Shown here piece by piece: positions 9,799 to 19,881 of a DNA stretch of 64,000 bases (position 1 is the stretch's first letter; every line of letters begins with the position of its first letter). A program made the position numbers and the translations under genes. This DNA is from Tuctoria greenei (Eukaryota; Streptophyta; Magnoliopsida; Poales; Poaceae): assembly GCA_036927565.1 (NCBI GenBank), contig JAYESD010000001.1, positions 11,532,001-11,596,000 of the forward strand, read 5' to 3'. Under the pieces are notes generated by a model. The model had not been told where the DNA came from and made no database searches. It saw nothing but the letters and a program-made list of their open reading frames with translations.

Positions 9799-12700
9799 CT
9801 AGATCCTACGGAAGAATGATGCGACCTTCTGGGCAACCTCCGACACGCTGGTCTTGGCGGCATCTCCCTCTCCATCGATGGGACCTTCAAGAACTGGGCC
9901 CAGTGGGAAGTGAGGATCCCGACTTGTGTAGCATGTCAGCATGTACTCTGTGACGTTCTTCGCCGGGGATTGTCCTTCGGTTTCCAACTGGTCCACGATG
10001 ACATCGCCCATCTTGTTGAGTTTACTGCCCGCCGAGCTCAACGCCTTCAACGCCAGGTCCAGCTCCGGCTCTGGGTCATCCGGACGCACGGGACTAAAAC
10101 CCGGCGGCGTCAGCGCATCATTGGCTTTGCCCAAGAAGTCCCATACTTGTTGGGACTCCACAACCCTTGAGCCTCGCACCTCTTCCAAGGACCTCTTGGT
10201 CGCGGCAAGCTCCGAATCCTCCCGGGCAAGGCGCTCGACCTCTTTGGCGTTCTGCTGAATCTTTTCAGCAATTTGCCTTTCGAGTTTACCAAGCTCCTCT
10301 TCCTGGATGTGGATCTTGTTCTGGCGGTCGACAAGGTCTCTAACCCGGCCCTGCACTTTCTTCTCCCTGGCAGTAACCTCATTCTCCCTCTTGGTGAGGT
10401 CTTGTCCCTGCTGCTAGGCCTTTTTCTCCTCTTTCTCGTAGAGCTCCTCCAACTTCTTGGTGCGCTCCGCGAGGCTCTTGTCACCCAGAGTCAGCCTGTG
10501 AGTAAGCTCCTCGTCCCTCTTCACGAGGTCACCCCACAGCTCCAGGAGTTTTTGCTCTTCATCTTCGAGCTTTTTCTCCCGCCCCTCAAGAGCCTCCCAG
10601 CGCTTGACGAGGTTGTCGTGGATGGCGCTGAGCTTCTCTTGACGGTCATTCGCTTCTTCAGTGGCAGCCACGGCCTGTTCATGGATGGCCCGGGATTGGT
10701 TGTCGAGGGACCGCACCATGCTTTCCCTCTCATCCAGTAGCTGATCCCAGTACTCCAATCGGACCTTCTCCCTTTTCACCCACTCCTTGTCGTCGGCCAG
10801 CCTAGTCTGCGCCAGCTTGGTCTCGAATTGGAGCCGGTTGCGCCACCTCCTAAGGGTTTGGCGCTCCTCCTCGAGGGCCTTGCTGTCGTGGTAAAAGGCC
10901 AGCTAAACCTGACGAAGGCTGGAGCAGGCGTTGTTGATAGACAGCGACAGGGGGATCGGCTCCGGACCTGTTGGGGTCCTCTTCGCTGGCTCCAGCGGGT
11001 TCTCCATAACAAAAATCAGGTCCCACTCCACAAGAGATGTCCCCTGAGCTTCCGTGGCACTAGGTCCACCCTCCAGGATAGCCTCGGTCGTCACCGAGGA
11101 AGGTCCTGCAACAGAAGTTTCCACCTCCGAAGTCGGCTCTGAAGGTCCCGCCGCCAGGTCATCAGCAACCGGTCCCCTGGCTCAGGTGCGGGTACCTCCA
11201 GAACCACCACCTCTGGGGTAGGCGTTGAAGGTTCGGTCGGAGCTGGGGCCACCTCCGGCTCCGACACTGGTACCTCCTCCACCGGCTCGGGCACCGGCAC
11301 CTCCGCGACAACCAGCTCGGGCACTGGAACTTCATCAACCACCGGCTCTGCCGCTGGGGCTTCAACAACATCCGGCTCTAGGGCCGGAACTACAACTACC
11401 TCCGGCTCCAAGGCCGGAGCGTCCGCATCCAGAACCACAGCTTCAACCTCCGGAGCTGGTGTCGTTGGTACATCTTCATTCCCGTGGTCCGGCGCTACCA
11501 CAGGAGCTTCAGGGGATGACTCGAGGTCAAGGACCACGATAGCTGGCACTAGAGCTGTCGCGACCTCAGCCACCACCTCGGGCGGCGCTGGAACTGGAGT
11601 CGGAGCCTCCGCCTGCGCGGCATCAGCTGCTGCCGCAGGAGCCGGAGCTTTAGCCCCTTTCTTGGGTACCCTGTGGATGAAGGACGAAGAAACTCAAAAT
11701 ATGATTACAACAAAAAAATAACCAACTGAGGTAAAAAAAGCAAATTTACCTTGGAAGGCTTCCGCTCCAGTTAGCGCGGAACCTCTTCACCGGATGCTCA
11801 GGACCGGACCCTGTCGCCACTGGCGTAGTAGCTCCCGAAGGCTCCCTGGAGATTGATGCCGCCATCAGCGTCATCTTGGTTGAGGCCCCCCTCGACTGAG
11901 AAGGACCCTCGGACCTAGAGCCCTTAGCAGGCCCTGGTACCGGAGTCACATGGCCGGAGCTGGCATCCTGAGGAGACGCCGATGTTGGAGTAGGTGTCAC
12001 CGTTGAAGACCTCCCCCGCCAGGGAGAAGGAGCTGTCGTGAAAGGAGCAGGTCTGACGGATCTCCCGTCAGAGTGCTTCAACTTCCTCTTGCGGCTCGAG
12101 GGCTCGGCCAACTCCTTGCCCTTGCCCATGACTTCAGCTCTTGGCTTCGGGGTGGGAGCAGAGCCACCTTCTGAAGCTCCGGGGATCGCCACCCCAGAGG
12201 TTGATCGCCTCTCCATCAGGCCCAAGTTGTCCAACAGCGGCATCTTCCTCCGGAGGTCTCTGCACTCCTCTGGTATCATATTCAGAGGAAGGAAGGCTAC
12301 CGGTGGAGACACGTCACCAAGGCCGATGTTCCCAGGCTGGAACTTCTTGAGATGGGTCTTCAAGGCTTCATCGTTCAAGTTGGTGGCCAAACCAACCTAA
12401 ATGCGGTTGGTGTCCATCTCACTGTTGAAGGCCCAGGCATGTCGCCCCCTAGCCCTTAGTGGGGCCCACCTGTTCATCAAGAAGTTGTTGAAGACCATCT
12501 GGGAGGTCACCCCACTTTCGACACACTCCTGGATTCTGTCCAAAATGGGCTTGTACTCCCTCAACAGCTTCGGCACGTCACTCCAAGTGTCGGTGTCGAT
12601 GCGGGGGAGGCCTTCAGGCAGTTCCAGTCTCTCGTGTCCTTCCACGATGATGACAACCCAGTCTTTCTTCTAGTCGTCCCACTTGCCAAAAGGAAAGGAC

Positions 12701-13128
12701 CTCAAGTACTTGAGGGGGGAGTTTTTCCGCTTCACGAAGTAGTAGAAGCCGATGAACTCATCACTCTTCCCGATGGGGTGGACAGTGAAGAAAGTTCGGA
12801 ACAACTCCACGCAAAGGGGCACACCCACCCACATCTCGCAAAAGTGGATGAAAGTTGCCACTAGCAAGATTGAGTGGGGTCCAAGATGGTGGAGCTGCAT
12901 ACCATAGAAATCTAGTAGCATCAGAAAGAAAGTGGAGAAAGGCGGGATCAAACCAACAATGGCGTACCCAAGGAAGTACACCATATCTCCGGCTTGCTCC
13001 TTCTCGAAGGGAAGCTTGCCGCAGCGAATATCCTTGTCGAAGGAGTCACTGGACCAACCCATGTAGGTCCGGACCCTAGATAACTCCTTCTTGCTCCCAA
13101 TGCGGCTCTTGGGGAGTCCCAACTTCAT
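9799..13128 (-). pseudogene. Gypsy-1 antisense gene (Tat aORF, Transposase_28-like), broken
   Basis: Extra gene on the strand opposite pol. The N-terminal part (start at 13128, MKLGLPKSRIGS) contains DMVYFLGYA, LLDFYGMQLHHLGPHS and HFCEMWVGVP. It matches my recollection of the family named 'putative gypsy type transposon' (Transposase_28), whose function is unknown. A GT-AG intron of 79 bp is inferred at 11671-11749. Then come a Val/Pro/Glu-rich repeat region (EVPVPEPVEEVP type, 11160-11570), a long coiled coil (about 10110-10800) and a conserved C-terminus ending SEVAQKVASFF. Stops at 12670, 12397 and about 10414 and a frameshift near 11160 disable it. In-frame upstream codons from 13185 exist, but conservation starts at MKLGL. 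Confidence 0.82.
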
Positions 13129-13664
13129 CGCAGCACAGCGGGGTGAGAGATGAAAAGCAAGCAAAAGTTTGGAGGATTCGAGCACAAGTTCAAATGAAGG
13201 CGTAAGGAATCCCCAAACGGTGCACGCTTTCCTTCTTAAGTAAGCTCCCGCAACGCTTGGATGGAAACCGCAGAGGGGCCGATGATATAGTTCAAAAACT
13301 TCACCCTGCCAATGACAAGGGGGCCCAGGGCCATCTTGACGATCAAGTCGAGGTCCTTACCCCAGGCGAACAGTTGTCATCATGAGAGGCGGGAAGCCCG
13401 AGGGCAGTGGCCTGACTGGGCGCGCGGAACTGATACGGTTTTTGTATTGGGAACCGACCTTCAATTGCGTGAGATCCGCACGTGTAGATCTCACTTGCCG
13501 CTTCCCGGATATGCCACGCGGCGATGGTTTAACTGTGAACCACCACCCCAACAGCACATCCAAAAACCCACAAAGACACAGCGCAGAAATCGAAAGACGG
13601 ACCCACCTCCGGTAGAATGACTTAACCCAAAAGGTCTCTCCCAGAGGTGGGCCCAGGGGGCCGC
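13129..13664. other. Leader of antisense gene and polypurine tract region of gypsy-1
   Basis: Non-coding on both strands as far as I can see. On the minus strand it is the upstream region of the antisense gene, including the CTTACTTAAGAAGG motif near 13230 that recurs upstream of all three antisense genes. On the plus strand the G-rich run at 13644-13660 directly before the LTR is the probable polypurine tract that primes plus-strand DNA. Confidence 0.55.
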
Positions 13665-14538
13665 TGTCGGTACCCTGCGTACTGGATACCCTTTGGGACT
13701 GCAAAGAATGCTAAGGAACTCCACCTGTCTGAGTGGAAGACCTCCAAAGGCCTCACGTGTCATACGGAACTGGACCTGCCTCCCTTCTATGGTTAGTCCT
13801 AGTGCCACACGTGTATCATAAAACCGGAGCTACATTCCTTATATGGGAAAGCTCCGGGCTAGATACCTGTGCAGCATCCCCGGACCTAGCCCCCGGCAGA
13901 GGGAAGCTCCAATACTAACATGTGTACAACAACACTGAACCTACCTGTCCAAGACGGTAAGCTCCAGAGCTGCCACGCATCCAACCGCCGGACCTTCAAC
14001 CTCAACAGGCAGACTGGTGGACCTCCAACGGCTCGGACCTTCAAGGAGGAATTAAAGACTTCAAGACCTGATTATGTGTCATTAATGCTATCTTAATGAC
14101 ACACGATCGGAGGGCCCTTAATACCAGTAATGCCACTATCAAGGCGCGTTACCACACTATTAAGGGTAATTAAGCTCATTAATTGTGTATTAAACATCAG
14201 TAACCGCCAGGGTCACATGTCAGGCCAGGCTAACAATGTAACGACTAGTCCTTGTACTATAAAAGGACTGGTCGAGTGATACACAAGGGGAGACTTCCAC
14301 ACACACACACCCATACGCGCTCAAGACACTCTGGTCTTACACACAAGCGCTCAGACGCTCAATACAGCAACAACACACCCCGTGGAGTAGGGTATTACGC
14401 TCAGGCGGCCCAAACCACGTAAATCCTCGTGTCTACACATCATCCTGTTCTGAATCTCTGCGAGCCCACAACCGAACTACAAACTCCGCGGGCTGCCAAC
14501 GGTATTACCGGGAGAATTGTCAGATTCACACCCCGACA
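13665..14538 (+). repeat. Gypsy-1 3' LTR
   Basis: Starts TGTCGGTACCC, ends CCCCGACA, 874 bp, and pairs with 1596-2469. The TATA box is conserved near 14258. It is followed by the AACGT duplication. Confidence 0.93.
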
Positions 14539-14543
14539 AACGT
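14539..14543. repeat. Target-site duplication of gypsy-1, right copy (AACGT)
   Basis: Identical to 1591-1595. Beyond it the copia-1 pre-integrase sequence resumes. Confidence 0.93.
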
Positions 14544-15846
14544 GACATAAACGAGAATGTCAAACACTTGCATCATCATTAATATTGCCACAAATATGGT
14601 TTATTGACTTATTATTAAACTCCAAAAGAGAAAAGCGGAACATGTCTCCGCATTCATAGCCTTTACAAATAAATTATCCATGCTTGGACACAACTATTTT
14701 ATTGGACTCTAAAACTACTTTAAACCCATCTCTGCATAGAAGGGTACCACTAAAAAGATTCTTGTTCATAGTAGGGACATGTTGCACGTTCTTCAGCTGG
14801 ACAATCTTTCTCGAAGTGAACTTCAGATCGATCGTGCCAACACCACGAACAGAAGCATGTGACCTATTCCCCATTAGGACGGCGGAATCCCGAACAAACT
14901 AGTAAGAAGTAAACATGGACATGTCAGAACATACATGAACATTAGCACCCGTATCAAACCACCAAGATGGTGTTTGAGAAACAGAAAGAACAGTAAAAGA
15001 ATTACCGTACCAATCTGCATTGTTAGATGTCATGATGTTGACATTCTTTTTCCCTCTGCGATCTGCCCTCTCAGAACAGCTCTTGGAAATATGTCCCTGC
15101 TCCCCACAGGTGTAGCGACAGCCATTATTGGCTTTGTTTGACTTCTTTTCATTGAAAGCAGTAGTTTTGTTTGGCTTGAATTGAGACTTGTTCCCTTTGT
15201 TCTTGACATTGGGTTTCTGCACAATATTAGCATTGGCGCTAGATTGACCCTCACATCCTTTCTCAGTAGCGTCCTTAGCTCGAGCCTTCTCCTCAACATC
15301 AAGAGATGATATCAAGTTTTCAACTGATATTTCCTGTCTCTTGTGTTTGAGAGTTGTGGCGAAGTTCCTCCATGAAGGAGGTAACTTTGCAATAATGCAC
15401 CCAGCCACAAACTTGTCGGGTAAAGAACACTTAAGGAGATTGAGCTCTCTCGCAAGGCACTGTATTTCATGAGCTTGTTCAACTGCAGGACGGTTGTTAA
15501 TCATCTTGTAGTCATGAAAATTCTCCATGATATATAGTTCACCACCTGCATCAGCTGCACCATACTTAGCGTTAAGTGCATTCTAAAGCTCCTTACCATC
15601 AGTGACTGTCAGATAAACATCACAGAGTTTGTTATTAAGAACACTTAAGATACATCCTCTCACGGCAGAATTAGCTTCCTCGAACTTCTTCTGTTCTTCA
15701 ACAGGCAAAGGACCTTGAGGCCTTCCCTCGGTTATCCAGAAGATCATAAGTGATTAGAGTCAGAGCGTGGCCTTAACTTGCCACCTCTTGAAGTGCACGC
15801 CTGAGAATTTCTCCAGCCTCAGTGCATCGGCTAAAGTCATCATGTA
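14544..15846 (-). pseudogene. Copia-1 gag and protease, broken
   Basis: Structural protein and protease of the copia element, read right to left. Gag starts at about 15846 (MTLADALRLEKFSG) and contains HFKRWQVKATL. It is interrupted by TGA near 15760, then continues as VEQAHEIQCLARELNLLKC, CIIAKLPPSWRNFATTLKHK and SVENLISSLDVEEKARAK. A zinc knuckle follows as CRYTCGEQGHISKSC, with three residues rather than the usual two between the first cysteines. The protease active site is WWFDTGANVHVCS (near 14930). Pre-integrase follows to 14544, with TGA in place of Trp in the usual WHSRL motif. Confidence 0.88.
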
Positions 15847-16757
15847 AAACTCAGGAAATTTCCAAATAATGTTTTGGATTGTTAGAAAATAGGAGGCAAT
15901 TTCTTGAACAATTCCAGAAAAACACGTGAAAGAAGCAGCAACGATTAACACCGGCAGACAGGCAAGACGAGTAATATCGCGTACCATTTAAAGCTGGACG
16001 AACTGTTATAGATCTGACGATGAACAGCCGCTGCAGACGTTGGTGACGACGTTGGGCCGCAGCACCCGATCTCCTCGGTAGACGACCCATGGTGAAGAAC
16101 GCGAGCAGTCGCGCGGAGGCTTCCCAAAAACCTTATTCCCCCTCTCCCGGAGTAGGATCGCAAGGGCAAGTGGTTCCGGAGACCTGCTCTCCTGATCGTC
16201 GGTGCATGCCGGCACTCGGGATGGAGTAGACTAGAAGGCGGCGCAAGAAACACGAACGTGGGAAACGATCTGATCGTGGGATGACTCGCCCTGCCGCGGA
16301 TGCCCGTATTTATAGAGTCCCACGGAGGCGGTTCGTATGCGATCCGAAGGATCCACATCCGAACTGATTCCGCAGTCGTAATCGCAACCATCTCCAACGA
16401 CTTGGACTCTGTCTCGAAAGCCCCAAAAATCGGAAGCCCAAAATCCCAAGGCTCAATTTAATTTTCTGTAAAAATATAAAATGTGGGCTCGGCTCGAGGC
16501 TCGAATTCACAAGAATATGCGCGTGCACGCGTGTGTGCATGGCAGGGCGGGGCGGTGCATGGCATGGTGTGGCGAGGCGAGGCGAGCGAGGAGGAGGAGC
16601 GTGCGTGGGCCACCCCTTTCTTCCTCTCTTCTCTCTCACTCAAGGACCTATGTGGGACTTAACATTTAGCACCACCCTCTCTTGCCATAATGGGTCTTTG
16701 AGATTTTTTAGGATTTATTTCTGAATTAATCTTGGGCCAAACTCATTAATTCCAACA
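15847..16757 (-). repeat. Copia-1 5' LTR and leader
   Basis: On the minus strand the sequence starts TGTTGGAATTAATG at 16757, a typical LTR start. It contains a TATAAATA box (plus-strand coordinates about 16310-16317, in GTATTTATAGAGTCCC). A GC-rich transcribed part follows. I cannot place the LTR 3' end or a clear initiator-Met primer site between about 15850 and 16050, so LTR and leader are given together. Small ORFs here have no family resemblance. Confidence 0.65.
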
Positions 16758-16758
16758 A

Positions 16759-16843
16759 TGTTAACGGACTAGGCCTAGATCTCTGCATGCATGCCGCACG
16801 TTGTGGTAGTGTTCAGTTTCTCTGATCTTATCCTGCAGCACGT
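16759..16843 (+). repeat. Copia-2 5' LTR, first about 85 bp only
   Basis: Starts TGTTAACGGACTAGG one base after copia-1 ends. Its last 58 bp match the 3' LTR remnant. It then joins directly to gag sequence, so the rest of the LTR, the primer site and the gag start have been deleted. Confidence 0.6.
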
Positions 16844-16864
16844 GAATTGCAGGAGACTCAAATT

Positions 16865-17698
16865 TCTTCACCTGGACTTCTTTCTTCGATGTTATGTTCC
16901 GCAAGTTCGGACTTGTGGATCACATTGATGGCTCCATTGATTCACAAGCTATGTGGCATGACTCTGAATGGCTTCAAATCGACAGCTGTATTATCTCCTG
17001 GATCTATAATTCTATCACTACAAGTCTGATGAAGATGGTTCAGGTTCCACGGTCTTCGGCGTTTGTGCTCTGGTCTGCAATCCGGGTCATCCAGTCACTG
17101 AGGCTTCTCTGGTTATCAATGCTCTCCAAGGGTTAAACTCGAAATTCAGTCATGCAATTTCGGTAATGACCGCTCGCAGACCCCTTTCATCATTCCTCTA
17201 TGTTCGTGATTACATCCTTCAGGATGAACAACGACAGGCGCATACTACGCGTATGGAGGCCAACACTGCTCTTCTCGCCAAGGCCAGTGCATCCGCCTCT
17301 GGATCTTCTACTGCAACCAACTCTTCCACTTTTACAGCTTCATCCAGTCCTGCCACCTCAGCACCGGCATCATCATCAGGTGGAAAGAAGAAAAACAAAT
17401 ATGGTGGAAAGAAGAAAAACACGGCGCCCAACTCTTCTTGCAGTGCGCCCATGATCACTGGATATGGTCGCGGTACACCAGCACCCTGGGTGCAGCAGGC
17501 CAACCCCTGGACTGGAGTTGTCCAGGCATGGAACACGCCCCTTTGGCGACCCTCTCCATCGGGAATTTTCGGTCCGGACCTGTCAAATACCAGTAGCAGG
17601 CTCTGCTGGCTTCTGCACCTGCTTCATATGTTGACACCTCATCTGTTGCACAGACTCAAGGACAGAATCAAGCTGCTCTTCTCTCGGCTCTTCATAAT
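16865..17698 (+). pseudogene. Copia-2 gag, N-terminally truncated
   Basis: The first recognisable residues are NFFTWTSFFDVMFRK, then FGLVDHIDGS and EWLQIDSCIISWIY, which is the UBN2-type copia gag. It continues with frameshifts into VRDYILQDEQRQAHTTRMEAN and a Ser/Thr/Ala-rich, then Gly/Lys-rich tail (KKKNKYGGKKKN). No CCHC knuckle is visible. There is no start codon or leader, so the protein cannot be made as such. Confidence 0.8.
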
Positions 17699-19117
17699 GT
17701 GCCACATCCTGCACAATATCAAGGGAATGGTGAATGGATTCTTGACACGGGTGCGACTTCTCACATGGCCAATGACACTGGTATTGTTTCTTCCTTCTCC
17801 ACTCCCTCCAACTCTTCTTATATCATTGTTCATAATGGGAATCATTTACCAGTTCAACACATTGGTCATTCCACCATGGGTCCTTCCTTGCAACTTAAAA
17901 ACATTATCATTTCACCGAGCTTGATCAAAAACTTCATTTCTGTTCGTGCCTTAACTCGTGATAATTGTGTTGCCGTTACATTTTATCCCTTTGGTTTTTC
18001 CATCAAAGATTTTCGAACGGGAACGACTCTTCTCCGTTGTGACTCTTCTGGAGAGCTCTACACATTTTGTCAGCAACACAATAAACCTCACAGTTCCTCC
18101 TACGCCAATCATGGATCTGATCTTTGGCATGCAAGATTGGGTCATTCAGGCCACAACCAGCTCCAACAAATTCTCAGAACCTTTGACTATACTTGTACCA
18201 AGGCAGACACTCACATCTGTGATTCTTGTAGAAAAAGGAAAGCACGTGAGGCTGCCTTTTTCACATTCCAATCATGTTTCTTTATTTCCTTTTCAGCTCA
18301 TGCATTGTGATGTATGGACTTCTCCAATAAATAGTAATTCGGGATTCAAATACTATTTGGTCATTCTTGACGACTTTTCTCATTTTGCTTGGACCTTCCC
18401 TCTACGATTCAAATCTGATGTGTTGGCCACTTTTATATCCTTTCATGCATTTGTCATCACACAATTCCAAAGACCCATCATGTGTCTACGAAGTGACAAT
18501 GGCAAAGAATTTGATAATCATGCAATGCGCTCTTTCCTAACACATCAGAGCATTTGCATGCGTTTGACTTGTCCATACACATCACCTCAAAATGGCCGAG
18601 CTGAAAGAATTTTAAGAACATTGAATGGCAGGATGAGAACTTTATTGATCCATGCTGGAGCACCTCTCTCGTTTTGGCCTGATGCTCTTTCCACGCCAAC
18701 ATACCTATTGAATCGTAGACCTTGCCGCACACGTGGAAACATTACACCCCATGAGCTTCTTTTTGGCCATCCTCCCTCCTATGAAAATCTTCGTGTTTTC
18801 GGTAGCTTATGTTACCCTAACATGAGTCACTCTTCCCCTCACAAACTTGCTACTCGTTCTGATGCTTGCATCTTTATTGGATATCCAGTCGAGTCCAAAG
18901 GTTATCGCTGTTATAATTCATTAACAAGATGAGTGCTCACCTCGCGACATGTTGTTTTCGACGAGTCACATTTTCCTTTCACAGATGCAGGTCACAAACA
19001 GAGATTACTGAGCCACACAAATTTCCGCGGTCATCAACGGATTTTTCTAGCTCAGATCCAGTTTTTCTTCCTGTCAAAACCATGCAATCATGGCGTCATC
19101 CTCGCCTTATTATTGCT
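17699..19117 (+). pseudogene. Copia-2 protease and integrase, broken
   Basis: The protease active site is WILDTGATSHMAND (about 17735-17775). Pre-integrase is DLWHARLGHSGHNQL with the CDSCRKRKA zinc residues near 18220. The integrase core has HCDVWTSP (first Asp, about 18305), RSDNGKEFDN (second Asp, about 18495) and PQNGRAERILRT (Glu, about 18605). It then runs to CIFIGYPVESKGYRCY. At least two frames are used (17699-18310 and 17958-18932). Coding traces run on past 18932 (HVVFDESHFPF) until the CACTA insertion. Confidence 0.87.
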
Positions 19118-19120
19118 ACG
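19118..19120. repeat. CACTA target-site duplication, left copy (ACG)
   Basis: ACG precedes CACTGCTACAA and is repeated at 47400-47402 after GTAGTAGTG. Three bases is the normal CACTA duplication length. Confidence 0.9.
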
Positions 19121-19690
19121 CACTGCTACAATAAGCCTCATCACAGGCGGCTCCAAACCTATTATAACAGATGGCTTTTAAAACCGCCTGAAACGAAGAG
19201 CCTGTGATAATCCACAATTTCACAGACGGAGAAGTGATACCGCCTGTGAAGACATATTATCGTAGGCGGTTCTTTACTTAGGCTAGCCGCCTGTGAAGAC
19301 ACATTATCATAGGCGGTTCTTTACTTAGGCTAGCCGTCTGTGAAGATATTTTATCACAGGCGGGTCGTGCAGCATATATAACCGCCTGTGATAAATGTCC
19401 TATCACAGGCGGATATTGAAGCATAACTAACCGCCTATGATAATGTGTCTTCACAGGCGGGTATTGAAGCATAACTAATCGTCTATGATAATGGTGTTAT
19501 CACAGGCAGACGTTTACCTACATCAGCCGTCTGTGAAGACCTTTTAACGTAGACGGTTTCTACCATAACAGTCACCACATGTGAAAATTAGGTTATCACA
19601 GATGGTTCTTTACTTGTATCTAGCCGCCTGTGATAATTGTTTTTCACAGTCATGCCTAGCTGTTTGTTAATAACTGTCTGTGATAAGGTA
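19121..19690. repeat. CACTA left terminal and subterminal repeats
   Basis: About a dozen copies of a 10-12 bp motif (TCACAGGCGG or complement CCGCCTGTGA, often followed by TTCTTTACTTAGGC) lie in alternating orientation at 40-60 bp spacing. In En/Spm elements such repeats bind the TNPA protein and are needed for excision. Many copies show C to T or G to A changes, consistent with decay at methylated cytosines. Confidence 0.9.
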
Positions 19691-19881
19691 TAACCTATGC
19701 AGTACTACTGCTGTTATTTCTAATTTCCAGGTCAATTCAATATAATCACAGAACAAAAAACAACACTATCATCACAGAACAAAAGTCAACAATATTATCA
19801 TCACAGAAGTCAATTTCACTAAAACAATATACATATGTACAAGTTACAGATACAATTCATCTCAATGTTTACAAGTTTTCA

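Larger units (their letters stand above)
1596..14538 (+). mobile_element. Gypsy-1: Tat-lineage LTR retrotransposon with antisense gene
   Basis: This 12,943-bp element has equal 874-bp LTRs and perfect AACGT target duplications. The order is gag, aspartic protease, RT, RNase H, a second RNase H, integrase, a non-coding spacer, then a minus-strand gene, then the 3' LTR. The second RNase H and the antisense ORF after pol are known traits of the plant Tat group (RIRE2/Grande-like). By eye the LTRs differ at about 60-65 sites, roughly 7%, so it is older than gypsy-2. Stops and frameshifts in gag, RT, RNase H, integrase and the antisense gene make it defective. Confidence 0.93.
897..16757 (-). mobile_element. 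Copia-1: Ty1/copia element split by gypsy-1
   Basis: A minus-strand copia element lies in two blocks, 14544-16757 (5' LTR, gag, protease) and 897-1590 (GAG-pre-integrase and integrase core). The break is the 5-bp duplication AACGT at 1591-1595 and 14539-14543 made by gypsy-1. Across it the pre-integrase motif (HSRLCHV, then NFG) continues in frame. RT and RNase H are absent, lost or left of the window beyond 896. Several in-frame stops make it non-functional. Confidence 0.9.

Noticed and set aside
10273..11542. Plus-strand frames opposite the gypsy-1 antisense gene
   Set aside because: They mirror the coiled-coil and Pro-rich repeats of the real minus-strand gene and show low-complexity composition only.
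16458..16724. Short Arg/Ala/Cys-rich frames on both strands
   Set aside because: They fall in the GC-rich part of the copia-1 LTR and resemble no protein.
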